From positions 1 through 27,528 of the forward strand of contig JBDKUE010000150.1 of the NCBI GenBank assembly GCA_039679855.1: 27,528 nucleotides of DNA, written 5' to 3'. Source of the stretch: UBA5314 sp039679855. GTDB taxonomy: Bacteria; Bacillota; Syntrophomonadia; Syntrophomonadales; Syntrophomonadaceae. The first letter of the stretch is position 1. The number at the start of each line of letters is the position of its first letter. Below the pieces are notes generated by a model. The model made no database searches and was not told where the DNA came from. It saw only the letters and a list, made by a program, of their open reading frames with translations. Made by a program: the position numbers and the translations under genes. This document shows, in pieces, positions 7,586 through 15,268 of the stretch.

Positions 7586-7699
7586 GCCCTCACCTCTGTA
7601 CTAAGTTTATTGTTGTAGTTGGTATAATATTAGTATCAGTACATTTTATATTAATTAACATAACTATGCAAGGATGAGATGGGTTTGATGATATGCTAA

Positions 7700-7804
7700 G
7701 TTGAAAATGTTTTGGGTATGCTGGAGGATATTCTGTCCGCCAAAGGGATTTGCTTATCTTATGCCGATGAGATTAAGATGCCGGGAAGCTATAAAGAGAA
7801 TTGA
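7700..7804 (+). pseudogene. Possible remnant of an EFR1-type flavodoxin/ferredoxin gene
   Basis: One frame reads VENVLGMLEDILSAKGICLS, then YADEIKMPGSYKEN and a stop, with a stop directly before it (7697-7699). The 'LL...KG...IKMPGSY' pattern resembles the segment between flavodoxin and ferredoxin halves of EFR1-family proteins (compare VPGSYPYRQF in the intact gene at 16653-17450). Only 34 codons are left and there is no start with a ribosome site, so I treat it as a remnant; the resemblance is from memory of the family. Confidence 0.35.
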
Positions 7805-8263
7805 AATGCGAAACTAATTGTGTTCCTCCAAATCAGGACAGAATTAGGTTTAATGGATAAATCGCCGCTTTACTGTAAATGTAGTATTTTCCGGGTTGCC
7901 AGGTACTGGGCAAGAAGGGATTCTATATCAAGATCAGTGGTAAAGAAGCTAGTGCAAGAATAAAAGCATAGCCCGTAATGTGGACTAGTGAACCGTGGAC
8001 TAAAGAATCAGGAAATAAAGAACCATCTTCTATAATTTAAATAGTTGGGCAAATACCTACTTAAACACGACACAGGGCTATAACCGCTTCAACAAAACAG
8101 CCAGATATAGTACCATAAATATACAACCTAATAACGAAAGGACATTAAGCTCGTGCTCGATCCAATCTATCGCTAGTTTTCAAATGTAATCAATTGACTG
8201 TGGTTATGAAGTATAGCCTTAGTTTGTCATGCATTTGAATAACCAATGATAGTGGATAAGCTG
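7805..8263. other. Non-coding stretch upstream of the cysteine-rich protein gene
   Basis: About 460 bases with frequent stops in all frames. I recognise no gene, riboswitch or repeat here. The short protein-like runs around 7850-7965 have no start site and no family that I know. Confidence 0.45.
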
Positions 8264-8312
8264 TGCTAAAATGCCTGATTGCAAAAGCACACTATCCTGG
8301 TGTGCTTTTTTT
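8264..8312 (+). promoter_or_regulatory. Extended -10 and terminator-like leader hairpin
   Basis: TGC-TAAAAT (8264-8272) looks like an extended -10 box. Ten bases later comes AAAAGCACAC (8283-8292) / GTGTGCTTTT (8300-8309) with a 7-base loop and a seven-T run, a textbook intrinsic terminator. It lies 44 bases before the start of the next gene, leaving little room for another promoter after it. It either ends upstream transcription or is an attenuator in the leader of 8356-8892. Confidence 0.55.
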
Positions 8313-8355
8313 GTGCAATTTTTGCTTGGAAAAATTGAAGAAATGAGGTTGTGTG

Positions 8356-8892
8356 ATGTTTGAGATTAGAAAAATCCAGGAGCAGGTACTGTTTAATGCA
8401 ATAAAATCAGCAAGTAATGATGAAACCGCAACCAGAATTGTCTATGGAGCACAGGAAGAGAACGATGCCACCTGGGTGAAGTCGGCCATGGTCAGACTGG
8501 AAAACCACTTTGATCACTCTGCCGTTAAGCAGATCAGAATGAACTGTCAATGCGGATACGGGATGGATGAAAAACTGGCGCTGGTGAAGGAGCTGGTTAC
8601 AGCATCGTCCAGCATGGAGGAATTCGGGAGCCTGGAAAAGGCCAACGCAGCCGGCATGTTCTGCACCGATGGGGAGCTCTATCTCCAGTTCCCGTTTTGC
8701 CCCTGCCCGATGCTGGCTGATGTGGACAAATTGGACACCTACGCATGGTGTCAATGTACTACCGGGTACAGCAAGGTCCTTTTTGAGGAAGCGTTTGGTT
8801 GTGAAGTCGATGTTGAATTATTGAAAAGTATCAAGGTGGGCGACGAGATATGCCTGATGAAAATCATTCCTCGCGGAACGATTTGGGAATAG
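8356..8892 (+). CDS. Cysteine-rich conserved protein, DUF6144-like
   Basis: This 178-residue soluble protein has no signal peptide. It has a striking cysteine set: RMNCQCGYGMDEKLALVKEL (about 60-79), AGMFCTDGELYLQFPFCPCPML (about 97-118) and WCQCTTGYSKVLFEEAFGC (about 129-147). Three CxC pairs (CQC, CPC, CQC) plus single Cys residues suggest metal or Fe-S binding, but no standard ferredoxin motif is present. I believe it belongs to the uncharacterised DUF6144 family; this is recall, not a search. ATG 8356 is used (GAGG 7 bases ahead) rather than GTG 8353. It is a single-gene unit between a leader hairpin and a strong terminator. Confidence 0.7.
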   Translation: MFEIRKIQEQVLFNAIKSASNDETATRIVYGAQEENDATWVKSAMVRLENHFDHSAVKQIRMNCQCGYGMDEKLALVKELVTASSSMEEFGSLEKANAAGMFCTDGELYLQFPFCPCPMLADVDKLDTYAWCQCTTGYSKVLFEEAFGCEVDVELLKSIKVGDEICLMKIIPRGTIWE

Positions 8893-8937
8893 CGCAACGA
8901 ATCACCGGTTTCAACACGAACTAACCAGTCAAAACAC

Positions 8938-8970
8938 GCGGGCGGCAATGTAATGTGCCGCCCGCATTTT
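8938..8970 (+). terminator. Intrinsic terminator after the cysteine-rich protein gene
   Basis: A perfect 10-bp stem, GCGGGCGGCA / TGCCGCCCGC, with an 8-base loop is followed by ATTTTACT. It starts 46 bases after the stop codon of 8356-8892. Confidence 0.8.
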
Positions 8971-8997
8971 ACTAACGTTTTTCGAGACGCGTAACGA

Positions 8998-9034
8998 GGG
9001 GACGGGATTGTTGACACGCCCCGCTCCCCCGCCC
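8998..9034. repeat. GC-rich hairpin-family element, copy 1 (imperfect)
   Basis: The left arm GGGGACGGGATTGTTGACAC (8998-9017) matches the left arms of elements at 12270 and 21548. It is followed by a C-rich run (9019-9034) in place of a full right arm, so this copy appears degenerate. Confidence 0.5.
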
Positions 9035-9153
9035 TATGGGAGCATTATAAACTATAAGGCCTAAAGCAATAAGAACTGTCCGGTTCCGCTGCCCAATCTG
9101 TCCCTTCCCCGTTTATTGTTTATGTGTTTTGGCAAAAAACTTTTCCTTATATA

Positions 9154-9182
9154 TTGTTAGAACTCATGTTCGGCTCTATAAT
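9154..9182 (+). promoter_or_regulatory. Probable promoter of the helicase gene
   Basis: TTGTTA (9154-9159), exactly 17 bases, then TATAAT (9177-9182), about 80 bases before the helicase start. The -35 matches the consensus only in part; the -10 is perfect. Confidence 0.55.
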
Positions 9183-9261
9183 TATATTAATCTAGAATCG
9201 CCTACTCCCCTATTTCTTGAGAAGGGAGAACGCGGGAACAGGGGGATGTTATTCCTTCAGG

Positions 9262-11415
9262 ATGAGTAATATTTTAGATGGACTTAACGAGAAGCAACGA
9301 CAGGCTGTGACTGCGACTGAAGGTTTCATCCGTGTGATTGCGGGTGCGGGTTCCGGCAAGACGCGGGCGCTGTCGCATCGCTTTGCCTACCTGGTCAATG
9401 AAATCGGGATCATGCCTTCCAACATCCTCTGTGTCACGTTTACAAATAAATCCGCAAATGAGATGAAACAGCGTATTCGCTGTCTTACCGGCGATAGCGA
9501 TACCGGCTATATCAGCACCTTCCACAGCTTTTGCGTTTCCGTTTTACAGGAGGATATCAATTTCGTACAGTATCCGAAAAGCTTCCTGGTGCTTGATAAC
9601 GCCGATATAGACGCGATGCTGAAGATCATTTATGAAGAGCGCGGCCTTACCCTTCGCCATATGACCTTCGCCAAAGCCCGCGACATGATCGAAATCCGCA
9701 AGATATTGAAAATACCGGACTACTACGAGTATATGATCGCATTGCCTTTGGACGATCTGCATCAAAAGTACCTGGATGCCTCAGAGGCGGAGGACATCAT
9801 ATTCTGGGGATATCTCTATCAGGAAAAAAAATGCTTCGGCTTGGACTACAACGACCTGATCAAATATGTCTTGTATATCTTCAGCACTAACGATGCGATC
9901 AGGTTAAAGTGGCAGCAGCGCTTGGAATACATCATGATCGATGAGTATCAGGATATCGACGATTTACAGTACCGGCTGATGAAGGTGCTGTGCGCCTATC
10001 ACAAAAATCTATTTATTGTCGGCGATCCGGATCAGACTATCTACACCTGGCGGGGGGCCAACGTTCGGTATTTATTAAACTTTGACCAGGAGTTCCAGAA
10101 TGTGCGTACTATTATGATGATGCAAAATTACCGGTCAACACCGCAGATTGTGGCCGTAGCCAACTCCTTAATCGAAAACAATAAAAACCGCATTAAAAAG
10201 GATCTGCTGCCCATGCTGCCGGAGGGCGTACCAGTTGTTTACCACCATGCCAGAACCTCGGAAATGGAAGCCCAATGGATCACCTCTCAAATCAGAGAGC
10301 TGGCCGATAAGGGCGTAAAGCTTAGCGACATTACCATCCTATATCGCGCCCACTACATTACCCGTAAACTGGAAGAGGTTTTCTTGAAGGAAGAATTGCC
10401 CTACAGAATATACAGCGGGGTGCAGTTCTTCGGTCGCATGGAGATTAAAGACACCCTGTCCTATCTGCGGATGATAGTCTATAAGGACGACTTATCCTTT
10501 CTGCGGGTGGTAAACCTGCCCAAACGTAATATCGGCGAGCGGCGGATGAATTTTTTGCAGAACTACGCGGCCCAGAATCAGGTTTCACTTTATACGGCTC
10601 TCACGAGAACGATAGATAATGAAATTTTTAAGGGCACTAAGGCGAAGCATTTCCTGGCTCTGATAGATCGGTTTTCCTCCGGCTATCAGGATATGCCCAT
10701 CTCTGAGCTTTTAAGCGCCCTCCTGGACAAGAGCGGATATGAAGCGATGCTCCGCACCGAGGGCAGTCAGGAACGGTTGGATAATTTGGCGGAATTAAAA
10801 CAATCGGTTTATGAATACGAGACCTCCAATGGCGAGGAATGCACGCTGGAACACTACCTGGCTCATGTGGGCTTGCTGACCAACGCAGATGGGGCTTCTA
10901 ATAATAAAGCGGTCAAAATGATGACCGTGCATGCAGCCAAAGGCCTGGAATTCCCGGATGTGTTTCTCTGCGGCCTTGATGAAGGCGTGTTTCCATCCAA
11001 AAAAACCGCCACCCTGGAAGGCATGGAAGAAGAACGACGGTTGGCCTTCGTCGCGGTCACCCGTGCGGAAAGGGGATTGTTCCTGACTGATGCCCAGGGA
11101 CGGAATCTGGATGGTTCGTATCGGTATCCGTCGCGTTTCATTTTTAACATCAACAAAGCCTTGCTGGTTTACACCCACGAAATGGACGACAGCCTGATAA
11201 ATGAAGCAAATTGGAATATTGCCAGCAACGAAAGAATGTTGGAAACGTCGTCTTTTGAACCGTCTTTTAAGGCGGACGATCGTATTGTTCACAGTATAAT
11301 GGGTGCTGGAGTAGTGGTAGATATTGACCGCGATCAGGCTGTCTATGTGATCAAGTTCGATGCTCTTGAAACGCAGCGAAAAATCAGCTTTAAAGTAAAA
11401 CTAGTACCCTGTTAA
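9262..11415 (+). CDS. UvrD/PcrA/Rep-type superfamily 1A DNA helicase
   Basis: This 717-residue ATP-dependent 3'-5' DNA helicase has all expected motifs: Q motif LNEKQRQAV (8-16), Walker A AGAGSGKT (27-34), motif Ia TFTNKSANEM, motif II IDEYQDIDDLQ (near 225), motif III VGDPDQTIYTWRGAN, motif IV QNYRSTPQIV, motif V TVHAAKGLEFPDVFL and motif VI EERRLAFVAVTRAE. The C-terminus (DDRIVHSIMGAGVVVDI) resembles the small Tudor-like tail of PcrA. Roles in the family are repair, restart and clearing proteins from DNA. ATG 9262 gives the family's N-terminus but has a poor ribosome site; a seven-codon frame from ATG 9246 ends in TAA overlapping this start, so coupling is possible. The frame is open to TTG 9217. 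It may be a second PcrA-like enzyme. Confidence 0.93.
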   Translation: MSNILDGLNEKQRQAVTATEGFIRVIAGAGSGKTRALSHRFAYLVNEIGIMPSNILCVTFTNKSANEMKQRIRCLTGDSDTGYISTFHSFCVSVLQEDINFVQYPKSFLVLDNADIDAMLKIIYEERGLTLRHMTFAKARDMIEIRKILKIPDYYEYMIALPLDDLHQKYLDASEAEDIIFWGYLYQEKKCFGLDYNDLIKYVLYIFSTNDAIRLKWQQRLEYIMIDEYQDIDDLQYRLMKVLCAYHKNLFIVGDPDQTIYTWRGANVRYLLNFDQEFQNVRTIMMMQNYRSTPQIVAVANSLIENNKNRIKKDLLPMLPEGVPVVYHHARTSEMEAQWITSQIRELADKGVKLSDITILYRAHYITRKLEEVFLKEELPYRIYSGVQFFGRMEIKDTLSYLRMIVYKDDLSFLRVVNLPKRNIGERRMNFLQNYAAQNQVSLYTALTRTIDNEIFKGTKAKHFLALIDRFSSGYQDMPISELLSALLDKSGYEAMLRTEGSQERLDNLAELKQSVYEYETSNGEECTLEHYLAHVGLLTNADGASNNKAVKMMTVHAAKGLEFPDVFLCGLDEGVFPSKKTATLEGMEEERRLAFVAVTRAERGLFLTDAQGRNLDGSYRYPSRFIFNINKALLVYTHEMDDSLINEANWNIASNERMLETSSFEPSFKADDRIVHSIMGAGVVVDIDRDQAVYVIKFDALETQRKISFKVKLVPC

Positions 11416-11614
11416 CCATAGAGGCCGTTTTTAATATGTACGGTACGCGTTTTCACATGCTTAATGAAAACCCTGATTTTATGCTTGTAGCGCCGAAGTC
11501 CGGCGACTCGTTAGGTAAGTAATTACTAAGGAAAGAAGCGGCTATTAATGAAACGATGCCTTGCATTTACTGGAATAGTCTTTAGAAAACAATAAATTAA
11601 GATAGGAGAGTATT

Positions 11615-12253
11615 ATGGCTATTCCAGATAGTAAAAAAGTCTACCCCAGAATTGGTGACACCCAGATTGTGTATCTGAAAAATGTGGTTGAAAATCCCCA
11701 TATAGAAATCGGGGATTTCACAATCTATAATGACTTCGTCAATGACCCGAGGGACTTCCAAAATAATAACGTAATATACCATTATCCCATAAATGAAGAT
11801 AGGCTTATTATCGGAAAGTTTTGCTCGATTGCTTGCGGCGCCAGGTTTTTAATGAATAGCGCAAATCACACTTTACATTCTCTGTCCTCATATACCTTTC
11901 CTCTGTATGATGATGAATGGGAGCAGGGAATGAAGCCGAAGGAATCATGGGATAACAAGGGTGATATTGTTATTGGAAATGATGTGTGGATAGGCTTTGA
12001 GGCTGTCGTCTTAGCAGGTGTCACTATCGGTGATGGTGCCATCATTGGTGCACGTGCTGTTGTCACAAAGGACATACCGCCCTACACCATAGTCGGTGGT
12101 ATTCCCGCAAAGCCTATACGGAAACGATTTTCAGACGATTATATTGCTTCACTTCTTGAGCTTAGATGGTGGGATTGGCCCACTGAGAGAATCTCGGCAA
12201 GCATTAAACACATTCAGACTGGAAATATCGAATCGCTAATACAAATGATGTAA
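11615..12253 (+). CDS. Vat/CatB-type xenobiotic acyltransferase (left-handed beta-helix)
   Basis: This 212-residue protein closely follows the hexapeptide-repeat xenobiotic acetyltransferases (streptogramin Vat and CatB chloramphenicol enzymes). Seen: IEIGDFTIYNDFVNDPRDF at the N-terminus, LIIGKFCSIACGARFLMNSANH with the catalytic His in ANHTLHSLSSY (near residue 85), hexapeptide coils IVIGNDVWIGFEAVVLAGVTIGDGAIIGARAVVTKDIPPYTIVGGIPAKPI, and the C-terminal helix LLELRWWDWP. It would form a trimer and acetylate a hydroxyl using acetyl-CoA. Vat enzymes inactivate streptogramin A, but many chromosomal relatives have unknown targets, so resistance should not be assumed. Start supported by ATAGGAG. 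It is transcribed alone; a 20-bp GC-rich hairpin follows its stop. Confidence 0.88.
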   Translation: MAIPDSKKVYPRIGDTQIVYLKNVVENPHIEIGDFTIYNDFVNDPRDFQNNNVIYHYPINEDRLIIGKFCSIACGARFLMNSANHTLHSLSSYTFPLYDDEWEQGMKPKESWDNKGDIVIGNDVWIGFEAVVLAGVTIGDGAIIGARAVVTKDIPPYTIVGGIPAKPIRKRFSDDYIASLLELRWWDWPTERISASIKHIQTGNIESLIQMM

Positions 12254-12269
12254 TTTTCAGGTATTATAT

Positions 12270-12318
12270 GGGGCCGGGGTTGCTGTCACGCTTAATATGT
12301 GACGCCAGCCCCGGCCCC
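12270..12318. repeat. GC-rich hairpin-family element, copy 2
   Basis: Twenty-base arms (12270-12289 and 12299-12318) pair with one mismatch and two G-U pairs around a 9-base loop. The left arm begins GGGGCCGGGGTTGCTGTCAC. It starts 16 bases after the stop of the acetyltransferase gene and may act as its terminator, though no T-run follows. The left arm is shared with the elements at 8998 and 21548. Confidence 0.7.
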
Positions 12319-12504
12319 CCTGTCACCAAGCCAGTCTAAAAGTTAGAGTTGTATGAACGAAGGACTCGTTCTTACTCTCGCAAACCATCCATTGGTATTT
12401 CGCCCAAAAAGTATCATATATCATGTATCCTGCCAACTCCAGTACAACAAGGTATATAAGTATTATTATGGTAAAATATTGTTATATCTGAGGAGGCGGT
12501 ATAA

Positions 12505-14478
12505 ATGATTAAAAACAGTAGGACGATGAGGTCTGCCAAGTTGGGGATTCTATGTATTTTAACCCTGCTTATATCCTTACTGGCACCGTTTTATGCAACA
12601 GCAGTAAGCATTCCCTTTAACCTCACCGTTCCCATAGGCGGGGAATCATTGACAGTGGGCAACCAGATGGATATACAATGGCAGCCCGTATCACAATATG
12701 CCGGCCTGCACTGTAATCTTGACTATTCTACAAACGGTGGTGCAACCTGGACCCCCATTAGCACCGGCATTGACTTCAGTTCCGGGCAGTTTAACTGGAC
12801 TATACCCAATACACCTACTGCAAATGCACTAATTAGAATAAGCCTGGATGTTCCCGTCCCCCTGGTAGGAGGCACCATCCATGTTGAACAAAAGAGTGGT
12901 GTTTTTTCCATAATACCCGGTAATCCAGATAAACCTGCGGCTCCCACCAACCTAACCGCTACAGCCATTTCCGGCACCCAGGTCAATTTAAGTTGGAAAG
13001 ATAATTCCTCCAATGAAACTAAATTTACGATCATAAGAAAAAGCACCGGTGCAAATGAAGTAATCGCAAGTTTAGCTGCCAACGTTACATCATATCTGGA
13101 TAAAAACCTGAGCCCCAATACCAGCTATACTTATAGAGTCATCGCCATGAACGATGCCGGCGACAGCTTATCAGGAGAAGCCACCGCTAAAACTAAATCC
13201 GATTCCTATACTGATGATTCACCACCAGCAGCTCCTTCAAACCTGAGCGCCACAGCGATTTCCAGCAGCCAGATCAATTTAAGTTGGCAAGCCAATACTG
13301 GTGCAATGGGTTTTGTTATAAAACGAAAGAGTGCCGGAGACTATGAAGATGTCGCCGATTTGCTTCCCAACGTTACATCGTATCAGGATAAAAACCTTAG
13401 CCCCAATACCAGCTATACATATATAGTCATGGCCTGGAACAATTGCGGTAAAGTCAACTCCAATGAAACCACGGCCAAAACCTCTTCCGGTACTTCTGGG
13501 CCCACAGCTCCTAGCAATCTAAGCGCTTCAGCCAGTTCGAGCAGCCAGATCACTTTAACCTGGAAAGACAATTCCAGCAATGAACTAGGTTTTATAATTC
13601 AGAGAAAGAGCACTGGATCTTTTGAGACAGTCGGCACTGTACTTGCCAATATTACTGCCTATCAGGACAAAAACTTGAGCCCCGATACCAGCTACACTTA
13701 TGTAGTCATTGCCTTCACCAACCTGGGTACAACAACTTCCAACGAGGCCACAGCCCAAACCTCAAAGGCGGGTCAGACCAACGTTACGCTTTCAACACCG
13801 GTCAACCTCAGCGCATCAGCCAACTCCAGCAGTCAGATATCCCTCACCTGGGAAGACAAATCCAGCACTGAAAGCGGTTATAAGATAGAACGAAAAAGCA
13901 GCGGTAGTTTTGAACAGATTGGCGATGTTGGAGTCAACATAGTTTCTTATGTAGACTCCAACCTGGCGGCAGACACGACCTATACCTATAGGGTTAAGGC
14001 CTATGATTCAGCATCAAGCTCAAGCTACTCCAATGAAGCCAGCGCCAAAACCAGCAGTAGTTCAACATTGCCCAATAATTCGACTGGCAGTAATCAGATG
14101 CGCTTCTATATCGGGAACACCAATTACTATGTAAATAATCAGCTCAAATCCATGGATGCCGCTCCTCAGATTTATGAGAGCCGCACGGTACTGCCCATCG
14201 GCTATGTTGTTGAGCCAATGGGAGCTGCTATTGATTGGAACCAGGCTGCCCAAAAAGTTACTATAAAATTGAATGGGAAGCAGATCGAGCTGACTATTGG
14301 GAACAGCTACGCACAGGTTAATGGAGTATCCAAGCCCATAGACGCCAATAACAGTAATGTTAAACCGGTTATGCTGCCGCCGGGCCGCACTATGATGCCC
14401 CTAAGTTTCATACTGACGGAACTGGGCTGCGGTGTAAACTGGAACGAAACTACTCAAGAGGTCAAGATTACATATTAA
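12505..14478 (+). CDS. Secreted protein: Ig-like domain, four FN3 repeats, copper-amine-oxidase-like stalk domain
   Basis: This 657-residue protein has a signal peptide (basic start, hydrophobic core ILCILTLLISLLAPF, likely cut after ATA33). Residues about 34-140 form an Ig-like domain (PIGGESLTVGNQMDIQWQP). Then four fibronectin type III units follow at about 143-232, 238-328, 333-422 and 431-519. Each has the pattern 'P.NLSA.A.SSSQI.L.W.DNSSNE..F.I.RKS', then 'SPNTSYTY'. The last 125 residues (YIGNTNYYVNNQLKSMDAAP, SRTVLPIGYVVEPMGA, RTMMPLSFILTELGCGVNW) are the copper_amine_oxN-type domain common on surface proteins of anaerobic Firmicutes. No enzyme active site is seen; binding or adhesion in the cell wall is likely. 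The four repeats are similar in DNA too, so they can recombine. Start has GAGGAGGCGG. Confidence 0.9.
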   Translation: MIKNSRTMRSAKLGILCILTLLISLLAPFYATAVSIPFNLTVPIGGESLTVGNQMDIQWQPVSQYAGLHCNLDYSTNGGATWTPISTGIDFSSGQFNWTIPNTPTANALIRISLDVPVPLVGGTIHVEQKSGVFSIIPGNPDKPAAPTNLTATAISGTQVNLSWKDNSSNETKFTIIRKSTGANEVIASLAANVTSYLDKNLSPNTSYTYRVIAMNDAGDSLSGEATAKTKSDSYTDDSPPAAPSNLSATAISSSQINLSWQANTGAMGFVIKRKSAGDYEDVADLLPNVTSYQDKNLSPNTSYTYIVMAWNNCGKVNSNETTAKTSSGTSGPTAPSNLSASASSSSQITLTWKDNSSNELGFIIQRKSTGSFETVGTVLANITAYQDKNLSPDTSYTYVVIAFTNLGTTTSNEATAQTSKAGQTNVTLSTPVNLSASANSSSQISLTWEDKSSTESGYKIERKSSGSFEQIGDVGVNIVSYVDSNLAADTTYTYRVKAYDSASSSSYSNEASAKTSSSSTLPNNSTGSNQMRFYIGNTNYYVNNQLKSMDAAPQIYESRTVLPIGYVVEPMGAAIDWNQAAQKVTIKLNGKQIELTIGNSYAQVNGVSKPIDANNSNVKPVMLPPGRTMMPLSFILTELGCGVNWNETTQEVKITY

Positions 14479-14503
14479 GATCTTATAAGTGAATTGACTT
14501 CAG

Positions 14504-14526
14504 GAAGCCTGCTAAAAGCAGGCTTC
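14504..14526 (+). terminator. Hairpin after the FN3 protein gene
   Basis: A perfect 10-bp stem, GAAGCCTGCT / AGCAGGCTTC, with a 3-base loop lies 25 bases after the stop codon. The following bases (TTCGTGCTC) are not a strong T-run, so termination may be partial. Confidence 0.6.
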
Positions 14527-14723
14527 TTCGTGCTCAAAAGGCTTCAGTTTTTTGGCAATTTCATTAATGAGTCCATCGCCAATAGGTAAGTATTGAGCAT
14601 ACTTCCTGGCGAAGCCGTCTGGTATGGGTGTTAATTCCTGACGGCAATTTTATAATGTCATTTTTCTCAATGTGCACATATTATGCGGTAGGAAAACAAA
14701 AAGCATACCGGAGGTGAATACCT

Positions 14724-15056
14724 TTGCCGCGCAGCAATTACCGAGAGCCCAGGATCATATATACTGACATCTGCGAAATACTCAAATCTGTAGAAGAGAT
14801 GCCCGCTTTTGACTGCAGTTTGAGCGGTCAGGCTGGAAAAGGATTTGTCTGTTCATCAGTAATCCGCGTGATCGAAAAATCCAACTATGTATTATGGGTG
14901 GTTGTTACCAAAGACGGAAATCTTGCTTATCAAGTAAAAACGCGTAAATGGCTCAGTACTTATTATGAACTCATCGAAGATGCCGATGAGTTTTATGTTG
15001 TTTGGAATGATAAAAACCGAATAATAAAATACTACCTGGTTGAGATGACGGATTAA
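14724..15056 (+). CDS. Small orphan protein of unknown function
   Basis: This 110-residue soluble protein uses a TTG start that is well supported: GGAGGTGA (14710-14717) lies 9 bases from it. The protein has an acidic, tyrosine-rich second half (YYELIEDADEFYVVWNDKNRIIKYYLVEM), and residues about 20-85 read as alternating beta strands (FVCSSVIRVIEKSNYVLWVV, LAYQVKTRKW). I recognise no family. It stands alone between the hairpin after the FN3 gene and a very strong terminator, so it is its own transcription unit. Codon use looks like its neighbours. Confidence 0.7.
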   Translation: MPRSNYREPRIIYTDICEILKSVEEMPAFDCSLSGQAGKGFVCSSVIRVIEKSNYVLWVVVTKDGNLAYQVKTRKWLSTYYELIEDADEFYVVWNDKNRIIKYYLVEMTD

Positions 15057-15088
15057 GCATCTCTTTTCATCCCTATCTCTGGGTTATT

Positions 15089-15135
15089 AGAAGCATAAGT
15101 TTGCCGCTGCGGCAAACTTATGCTTCTATTTTTTT
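15089..15135 (+). terminator. Strong intrinsic terminator (18-bp perfect stem)
   Basis: AGAAGCATAAGTTTGCCG (15089-15106) pairs perfectly with 15110-15127 across a CTG loop, followed by A and seven T residues. It ends the small-protein transcript, 33 bases after that gene's stop. Confidence 0.92.
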
Positions 15136-15268
15136 ACGGCCAACTAATGCTTCCAAGTATACTGAAGCATTTTGATAATGGCGTTAATAATTGTTTTTGG
15201 CAACCTTGCATATTAATGAAGTGATAGGTTTACTTGATTCCATTTTTTAAGTTGATAGGAGGCTTCTT

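Noticed and set aside
10795..11292. Minus-strand open frame of 165 codons inside the helicase gene
   Set aside because: The helicase motifs on the plus strand are intact throughout; the antisense frame has no family likeness or ribosome site.
11440..11526. Short plus-strand frame of 28 codons between the helicase and acetyltransferase genes
   Set aside because: No ribosome site and no recognisable product; probably chance.
11615..12253. Calling the acetyltransferase a streptogramin resistance gene
   Set aside because: The fold and motifs match Vat/CatB, but many chromosomal relatives have other or unknown substrates; sequence alone cannot show resistance.
12505..14478. Regarding the FN3 protein as an S-layer protein or copper amine oxidase enzyme
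   Set aside because: No SLH repeats are present, and the C-terminal domain is only the small stalk-like domain without the catalytic part.
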